This document shows positions 57,358 to 64,000 of a stretch of 64,000 bases of DNA, piece after piece. Position numbers and translations under genes: made by a program. The stretch lies in NCBI GenBank assembly GCA_015680685.1, contig MNCI01003975.1, forward strand, positions 2,039,371 to 2,103,370, read 5' to 3'. The notes below the pieces were generated by a model. It worked only from the letters and a program-made list of their open reading frames with translations. It ran no database searches and was not told where the DNA came from. Numbering within the stretch: the first letter of the stretch is position 1; the number at the start of each line of letters is the position of its first letter. The DNA comes from Gnetum montanum. Its lineage: Eukaryota; Streptophyta; Gnetopsida; Gnetales; Gnetaceae.

Positions 57358-57711
57358 TGATGGGACGCGATATCGCATCAGCTGCCATATCGTAGTCCAT
57401 CGTCATTTCTATAAATAAGAGGCGGTTCTCCCTTGTTTCTCCATCTAGATCTAGACCTTAGCCAAACTCTTGCAGTTTTTCCATTCTAGAGTTAGAGTAA
57501 TTTCAATGTGCCCGCAATAGGAGTCCCAAAGTGAACGGATGTTTATTCAAGCAAATATTGTACCTGAGCACAAGTTTGTGTACAGAAATAAAGATGAACT
57601 TTTTGGATAAACCTTGCAGTGCATGGACTAAGCTAATTAGGACTTTAATTATTGTTATTTATTGTTCATCATTTAAATTCTTTCTTAAGGACTTAATCTC
57701 TCTAAACCCTT
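57358..57711 (+). repeat. 3' LTR of element B, cut by element C
   Basis: TGATGGGACGCGATATCGC start, TATA box at 57410-57417, colinear with 52364-52730 until 57711, where element C begins. Two dyad words remain upstream of the TATA box. Confidence 0.92.
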
Positions 57712-59400
57712 TGAAACACCACAAAAATTTGGGCCCAGCACTTTTAGACAAGAATCAAGCTAAGTCATAATGCTTCCCAGCATGACCGAAACTTGTGAAC
57801 TTCACAAACAGCATCAAACGGAGTCGAATCAAGCAAGTAAAAGTTCTTTGAGATCCATTGGAGACTACGTCAACATCGGGCAATAAGAACTGCAAGTTCC
57901 AAGCTCAAAATACTTAGCCTTGACTAAGTATACTTCTTGCACATAGGCCTGCACGCCCAGAGTGCAGCTCAGCATGCAGCAACTTTTGGGCCTTAAAACT
58001 CACCAAAACAAGCCAGAAATGAAGGTCCAGACTCCTTGAGACCTTCCCCAAGGTCCCCAGTAGCTCTCAGGCTCCTAAAAATCAATTTTCAAGCTCCAAA
58101 TGATGGGTTTTCATGCCTGCACGCCCAGTGTGCATGCCCAGCATGTACCATCGTAGACAGACCAAAACAGGCACTCAGACTATGATTTTCACAGGCAATC
58201 AACTCCCAGAGGTAGGGAAACCATCAGGCATCATCCTAGGCTCCCAAAAATCAAGTTTTGACCTTGAAAAGTGACAGTTTCATGCCCATACGCTGGCCTA
58301 CATGCCTAGCGTGCACCACTTCGAACAAGGTGGAATGGGCATTTTAGGCAAGATTTTGATAATGGAGTCAACCCTCAAGGCATGGTCAATGAACCTACAT
58401 GTCCACAGGCTCCAGATACATCAAGTTTTGTTATCAGAAAGGTCATGCTTGGCCCTACACGCCTGGCGTATACGCCTAGCATACATGCTTGGCGTACAGC
58501 ACAGCGTGCACGCTAGAAACATGCCTAAAAAATTAGTCAAATCAAGGTCAAATGAGCCCAAAATCAACAGGCAACATCCTCAAGACATCAAGCATCCAGA
58601 TCTAGGCTAAAAAAACTAGCTTCATGGTTCAAAATTTGGTCAGAAATTCTTCATGCTTGCCCACATGCTGTCCAGCATGTGGGGTGTATACGCCCAACGT
58701 GTACACGCTGGCATGCTGCACGCTTGTAAAGCTTCATTTGTTTGCACCTGGTCGACGCTCCACGTGTCTGCTGATTCGAAATTCTAGCATCCCACAGCCA
58801 ATCATCCCATCTCAGATCCAAACTTGATGCCCAAACTCATACAAGAACCCATATTTTTGACCAGATCAGGGTTCAAAAATTTGAAAAATCTGGGCAAAAA
58901 TTTGGGGCAATCGACACTTAGAGCATCAAGAAAACCCACTCTGCATGCTGAGCATACAGCCTTCATGCTGTGCCTGCATCCCAAACCAGCATACCATCAT
59001 CACCCATCCGCATCCACCGGGGCTCTTTGTCCACCTTGTGTCAGATTCACAACTGCGTCTAGACCGGTGCATTGTAATTTTCATTATGTAATAATATTGC
59101 TACATTTTTGGCTAAGATTTGTTACAATTTTCATTTGTATTTCTTTATCTCTTGTTTACATTCCTGCATGCTTGCGTTCTGGTTTACATCTAGCACATCG
59201 TTTACGTATAACCCAACGTATTGCACATTAGCATACGTTTGGGGAAATCCTTGTCCGATCCACATGCGGACCACCCGAGGTACTCTACCTTCATCAGTTC
59301 CAACTCACTCTCAAGTAAAGATAGGGTCTTTTGTGTCTATCTGTAGATCTCTTGATGTCCATTTCATTCCAGCTGCACATCGATGATTTCAGACAGTACA
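57712..59400 (+). repeat. 5' LTR of element C
   Basis: Starts TGAAACACCACAAAAATTTG and ends CAGTACA five bases before the primer site, 1689 bases. The start matches D's LTR (TGAAACACCATAAAAATTTG). The U3 part is built from diverged repeats of about 170 bases with GC-rich dyads (see separate entry). Confidence 0.85.
57940..58990 (+). repeat. GC-rich dyad repeats in element C LTR
   Basis: Clusters of CACGCCCAGCGTGCA-type words at about 57945, 58115, 58282, 58452, 58655 and 58935; the first four are 167-170 apart. Between them a common filler 'ggctccca(a)aaatcaa(g/t)tttt' recurs. Strong hairpins: CCCACATGCT/AGCATGTGGG (58660-58669 with 58674-58683, 10 of 10), TACGCC/GGCGTA near 58470-58496, TGTATACG/CGTGTACA near 58685-58705. 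Confidence 0.75.
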
Positions 59401-59405
59401 GAAAA

Positions 59406-59424
59406 TGGCGCTAGAAGGAGGGCC
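59406..59424 (+). other. Primer-binding site of element C (Tat type)
   Basis: TGGCGCTAGAAGGAGGGCC, five bases after the LTR end. It starts TGG as a tRNA 3' CCA complement must. I do not assign the tRNA with certainty. Degenerate forms stand at the same place in E and F. Confidence 0.8.
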
Positions 59425-59689
59425 TACTATTGTTTGAATCTACTATGATCCATCGTTGAAACTTGCTAAATCTGTGCTCTGTTCTGCCAGATCTGCTGCA
59501 ATCTCAATGTGTACACGCTGTTTAGCTTATACGCTGTCTAGCTTGTACTTTATCTGTACATTGCTTGTTCGCCCTGCTGGTTGTTCAAGGCAAGCTAGTC
59601 CTTGATGAAAGCAATCCTATCCAACCAGAGAACCAGTCCATGAAGGTCTAGAAGAACCCGCTAGGATTCAGTTCATATGCTATGGAAAC

Positions 59690-59985
59690 AGGCTGCACGC
59701 TGTCAAACTTAGGTGCACGCTGTGTAGATAGGCTGCACGCTGTTAGACTTAGGTGCACACTGTGTAGACAGGCTGCACGCTGTCAGACTTAGGTGCACGC
59801 TGTGTAGACAGGCTGCACATTGTCAGACTTTGGTGCACGCTGTGTAGACAGGCTGCACACTGTTAGACTTAGGTGCACACTATGTAGGCAGGCTGCATGC
59901 TGTCAGACTTTGGTCCACGCTGTGTAGATAGGTTGCACGCTGTCAGACTTAGGTGCACGCTGTGTAGATAGGCTACACGCTATCG
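59690..59985 (+). repeat. 40-bp tandem repeat, seven full copies
   Basis: Unit AGGCTGCACGCTGTCAGACT plus TAGGTGCACGCTGTGTAGAC, repeated at 59690, 59730, 59770, 59810, 59850, 59890 and 59930 with no length change, and a partial copy at 59970. Each unit is a pair of 20-base halves sharing TGCACGCTGT. Copies differ mainly at C/T and G/A. Related words occur just before (59511-59560). The reverse complement ACAGCGTGCA stands in the LTR at 58501-58510. Confidence 0.97.
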
Positions 59986-60088
59986 GTCTACACTGACAGA
60001 TATACCCGTCTCATACTTGGTCGGATTTTCACTTGTACACGCTGACACTATCTCCCATCTATCTTATTACACTTACGACCTTTCCATC

Positions 60089-62577
60089 ATGAATACTGCC
60101 AATGCCAATGTTTCAACCAAGTCCACTCCAGATATCATTGGCCCCACGGCAATGCCGATACCCATCGTGCAACCCATAGGGGCCCACGGTGAGGTCAACC
60201 CCAGTGGGGGACCTCGCCGATCACTCAGACTGCAAAGGAAAAATCCATCATTTAACATCATAACACAAGAACAGTATAATTTTATATGTGTAAAGATCCA
60301 GGCTGGCTTGGCAATAGATCAAACTGAACTGGAGGCTAAGAAATAGTATGAACTAGTCAATAAGGGAGGACATGAGTTCATCCCCTCCCCATATGACATC
60401 ATCCCTCTCCCAGAGCACTACTCCAAGCTCATCTCATAGCTCCTCCTAGCAAGGAGTTAGACCCTAGACTAGCCCATGCCAAATCCCCAATCAGAAGAAG
60501 AGGATGACTTTGCTACTCAGTCCGAACACGAGGAGTCATACCATACTCTTAGTCCACATACTTACGTGAACCTGCTATTCCACCCTTTCACAAGGGAGAC
60601 TATGTCCCTCCATTCATTCAAAACCACTCAACCACATGTGCCTCAACAGGAAGCATCCACTCTTATTCCCACTCTCCCTGTGACTAATACCCATTCCCAC
60701 TATTCCTCTAGTCACAACAACACCCCCCTCAAAATAATGTAGGAGTGACCTTCCCACCCCAAGTGATTGGGATGCCATCTGTGATACCCGCTTCTACATC
60801 TGCTCACTATATACCACGAATTCAAACCCAAGGGGCATCCTTCACCACTTCAACTCAACAAGTCCAGGGTGCTCCTTCACGAATCATGATTGGACAATGG
60901 GCCATGACTGGCATGCAAGCGCATCAACCCCCTCATTACAACATACCACCTCCTACAATGCCACCCATGAACATCCCTCAAGTACCGCAGCAACAATTAG
61001 AGCAACCCTTTCCTTACAGTATCCCACCCTTAATAGCTCCTACCATGAATATTCCGCAAGCACAACCTCCAACCACTCAACTTTCCTCTTTCTCGCCCAC
61101 CGTATAACAATCTAACTTTCATACTGCACAACATAACCCACCTATCATGTCACTTGGTTCCCAAGACTAGGTTGAAGCTAAAAAGTTGATGCAAGAACTC
61201 ATCGATGAGGTAAAACGCCTCAAAACAGTCAACAACGAAGAGCTTAAAGTATTAGAATTTTACCAAGGTGACCCTATTAGCTCTTCGGTACCATCGTTGA
61301 CCCTGCCCAAAGGAGTCTCTTTGCCCCAGCTAACCAAATACAATGAAGGGGACCCCAATGCCCATCTGGTCACATTTAGACTAGAATGTTTACTGCTTCA
61401 GGCATGGCCCCATGCAATATTACGTGTTTTTGCCATGTCCCTCACTGGGAGAGCTTTAGACTGGTACCAAGCCTTGCCTCGTAACTCCATATCCTCTTTG
61501 GAGGATCTCCTACACCAATTTGTTACCAGGTTTAAATATAATCTGAAACCTGAAGCAACCCTGGACGGTTTGATACAAGTAAAATAAGAACCATTGGAAC
61601 CTGTACAAAAATTTATTCAAAGATGGAATGCTGCACTAAACGAACTTCATGAACCAATCCCTGAAACATACTTACTCACCATCCTAAAGGGAGCCGTAAA
61701 TGATTTCGTGAAATCTAAACTGTACTACTTGAATGCGCGCACTCTAAGTGAAGCTTTCGTGCAAATAAAGAACATAGAAGAGGTAGCCCAAAATAGCCAT
61801 GATCCTGCCTACTTAGCCTTCAAGAATCAACACACCAAAAAAGACAAAGAAAAGGCCAAGGCAACAGTAGTAGTAGTAGCAGAAACTCAACAGACAAATA
61901 CGAGACAGCAAGGTAAACCACCCACCACCTCTACTGGCTATACTAGACTTGCCCCCACTGCTACACCCAGACCATACACATCACAAAATGATACACAAAG
62001 TCATTCAAGAAACTTTGAGAGGAGGAACCCCTCTCAATACACGCCATTGCCCATGAAACCTTCACAATTATTTGACCAACTCTTGAAGGCCAGGCTAATG
62101 AAACATAAACAATTGTCCCCTATGGTAATTCAAAGACATGATTGATTCTGTGAATTGGTTGAGAACCCCAGCTTGGCAACACTAGACAAGCCCCCAGTTC
62201 CAAGAGGCTTTAGACTAGACCGTTTTTGTGAGTACCACCAGCGTAATGGCCATGGCACCAACTATTGTTTCACCTTGAAGCAAGATATTCAACGAATGAT
62301 TGATGGAGGTGAAATCACTTTTGATGAGGCCAATCTGGTCAAACCACAAAACCAGTCCATGGGCATATATAAAGATCCCCTAAACACTAAAGAAGCACCA
62401 TACACAATTAACACCATTGACGTGGATAATAGCTATGAAACACCAAAGAGCCCCTTCGTAGTTCATATTCCCCCTAAGGCACTAACATCACTTCAACCTT
62501 CATATCCCCCACACGATCCTCCTACCCAACAAACACCGTGGGCCATCCGAGTATCTCCCGCAGTGGCAACCACGTAG
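60089..62577 (+). pseudogene. Element C gag
   Basis: Start ATG at 60089 (MNTANANVSTKSTPDIIGPT). A conserved N-terminal part (RRSLRLQRKNPSFNIITQEQ) also occurs in D. Frame 2 holds to about 60742, then the reading moves to frame 1 with a Pro/Gln-rich linker and the capsid: GVSLPQLTKYNEGDPNAHLV, MSLTGRALDWYQALP and DLLHQFVTRFKYN (61270-61590), after one TAA LEPVQKFIQRWNAALNE, then a Lys-rich tail. The zinc knuckle FCEYHQRNGHGTNYCFTLKQ is at about 62225-62285, of the CX2HX4GHX4C type usual for Tat elements. In-frame stops are few and mostly explainable as CAA/CAG to TAA/TAG. Confidence 0.9.
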
Positions 62578-63214
62578 ATTCCACCCCAAATCAAACCATT
62601 GGTTGTTCGCATACCCCCTACTAATACAACCGCTAATGTGACGCCATCAAATTGGCCCACTCCCTTCATGGTCTGGGTGCCACCGACGGTTGTTACAACA
62701 GAGGCACCGACTACAAGTCGCCCAACCCCGTTTGTAGTCAAGGTACCTATACAATCCAATACTCCTCAGACACAAGCCAATCCTGCCCCATTCATCATTC
62801 AAGTCCCGAAACAACCCCATGCTCCGATCCCAAATGTTCCCACACAACCCACACGAGAACACTTGGTAGATAGGCTCACTAGGGAACGTTTGGAGAAAGA
62901 ACATTCGGCGAAGGAACGTCAACACCTTGCACTGGGACCCCCAAAACCAACTCCGTTAAGCGCAATACCTATGGATCCATATAACAAGGAACCAAGCATG
63001 AGTTACAAAGAGGAAAAATCAAGAATGTAACACACATCAAACCCAACAGCCACGAAAAATAACACGAAAGTTACCCCACGTGAGATACAACTGTTAGGTC
63101 CAATGGATCAAATGGTCATGGACAAGATTACACCAAATGGTAAGGACCTAGCTAATGCTCTAACACAGGTTACACAAGCCCTTACACAAAAAGAATACAT
63201 CATTAAGCCTGTAC
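62578..63214 (+). other. Pro/Thr-rich linker between gag and protease of element C
   Basis: Frame 1 continues (62599-63030, 143 codons) with repeated modules 'PFVV.VP', 'PFMVWVP' and 'PFIIQVP' every 20-30 residues, ending LTRERLEKEHSAKERQHLAL. The same module style is seen in D's linker. A frame change follows before protease. Confidence 0.7.
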
Positions 63215-63964
63215 GACCTCATATTGACCTCACTAGTTCATTGCGACGCTTTAGTACAAATGTTGACATCGATCCCAGTTAGTGAAAACCTACCCGCAAA
63301 CGAACCCTCTATACACTTGGTAATGTCTACACAACAGGGATCTGAAACTAAATCATTGGGATTTCATCCCGAAAACATTAAGATCGATGAGGAAACTGGA
63401 GGCGTCACCCACAAACCCATGTTTATAACCATACAAGTCAATCAGTTCCAAATACATCGAGTGCATGTAGATGACGAAGCTGCCACAAATGTGGTACCTT
63501 ATCCTGTCATTGAACAATTAGGACTTACAGAATTAATTAAATCAACGTCTATAACCTACCTGAAGTCATTTAATGGTTCACGAGTAGTGGTCAAAGGTAC
63601 ATTGACCCTGGATTTCATAGCAGGGGATCAGTTCCCCACATCTGCAGACTTCGTAGTTATTGATGAGATGCCTGGTTTTCACCTAATCCTGGGATGACCC
63701 TGGTTAGCCCAACTAAAAGCAATGTCTTCCCCCATTCATCAAGAGATTCACTTACCCTACGAGGGGGGTGAAATCATTATCCATGGGGATGCTACTACCT
63801 CCACCATCTCATCTCACACAGAGGCAAATCAAGGCTCTGAAGTTAAATTTGAGGGGCCTAAACAAGAGGACACGCCACCTGAGTATAATCCCAAGAGAAT
63901 TTCTGAAAAGCCCATACTGAAAGAAACAAATGAGACCCAACCCAAAGTGATGATCGACCCATAA
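63215..63964 (+). pseudogene. Element C protease
   Basis: Frame 2, open 63224-63697 and, after one TGA in the G-R/W-W position (LILG*PWLAQL), again to 63964. Contains MFITIQVNQFQIHRVHVDDE, AATNVVPYPVIEQLGLTELI, LDFIAGDQFPTSADFVVIDE and MSSPIHQEIHLPYEGGEII, colinear with D and G. The active-site triad reads DDE rather than DTG or DSG, as in G. By analogy with D and G, the next coding block on this strand (RT) should follow after an opposite-strand gene; the window ends first. Confidence 0.88.
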
Positions 63965-64000
63965 AACATGACCCCTCAAAAACCAAGGAAGCACCACCTA

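Larger units (their letters stand above)
52364..57711 (+). mobile_element. Element B: second copy of the A family, gag and protease only
   Basis: LTRs 52364-53156 and 57358-57711 (cut by element C) share start, TATA region and following text with A. Only gag and protease can be read; the 1.9 kb from protease to the right LTR has no RT or integrase motif. Compared with A, the N-terminal part of gag is deleted, and A's extra ORF is absent. Non-autonomous. It sits in the protease/gag region of G. Confidence 0.88.
57712..64000 (+). mobile_element. Element C: Tat-lineage retrotransposon, runs off the window
   Basis: LTR 57712-59400, primer site, tandem repeat leader, gag and protease follow in order on the plus strand. 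The reading frames are less decayed than in D: two frame changes and a few TAG/TAA stops over 3.8 kb. It is inserted in B's right LTR, so it is younger than B. RT and the rest lie beyond 64000. Confidence 0.9.

Noticed and set aside
59690-59985. CRISPR array
   Set aside because: The 40-base units follow each other with no unique spacers and lie between a retrotransposon primer site and gag. It is a tandem repeat.

Overview
This window looks like repeat-rich nuclear DNA of a seed plant with a large genome. It holds no intact host gene. Almost everything after base 7150 is decayed LTR retrotransposon sequence, mostly Ty3/gypsy of the Tat lineage, identified by a second (archaeal-type) RNase H in one copy. 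There is also one family primed by tRNA-Asp and a trace of a Ty1/copia-like LTR. I cannot name the species. No CRISPR, rRNA, tRNA or bacterial-style operon was seen.

Layout. 1-7148: very AT-rich DNA with two old pseudogene-like frames and a copia-like LTR with its primer site. 7150-14048: element A (minus strand), a gag-bearing element with tRNA-Asp primer site and a long extra ORF but no reverse transcriptase. 14049-17292: element E (minus), two LTRs around only about 420 bases of interior, interrupted on its left by A. 17293-18675: host remnants (a receptor-kinase fragment and a possible terminal exon) mixed with LTR pieces. 18676-37253: element D (plus), a Tat element about 18.6 kb long. 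37254 to about 38.6-39.2 kb: LTR end and leader of element F (plus). From there to 52363: element G (minus), a Tat element with the best pol in the window. 52364-57711: element B (plus), same family as A, gag and protease only, inserted into G. 57712-64000: element C (plus), a Tat element inserted into B's 3' LTR and running off the window. The nesting is C in B in G, and A in E.

The main discovery candidate is shared by D and G. In both, gag-protease is separated from RT by a cassette carrying a gene on the opposite strand to the element. The antisense proteins of D and G align with each other, and one GT-AG intron sits at the same residue and phase in both. A second intron lies at a similar position. 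Upstream of each antisense ORF lies a tandem array whose monomers hold imperfect hairpins, and a TATA-like box lies beyond the array. A short motif (consensus near TGGCCTTAAACTAGCA) is repeated at the ends of the coding blocks and on the borders of the cassette. Element A carries an ORF of apparently similar design in the sense orientation.

A second theme is that several LTRs (families A/B, C, G and the copia-like one) contain repeated dyad motifs, different in each family. In A/B they lie just upstream of the TATA box. How the extra proteins and the dyad arrays relate is inference only.
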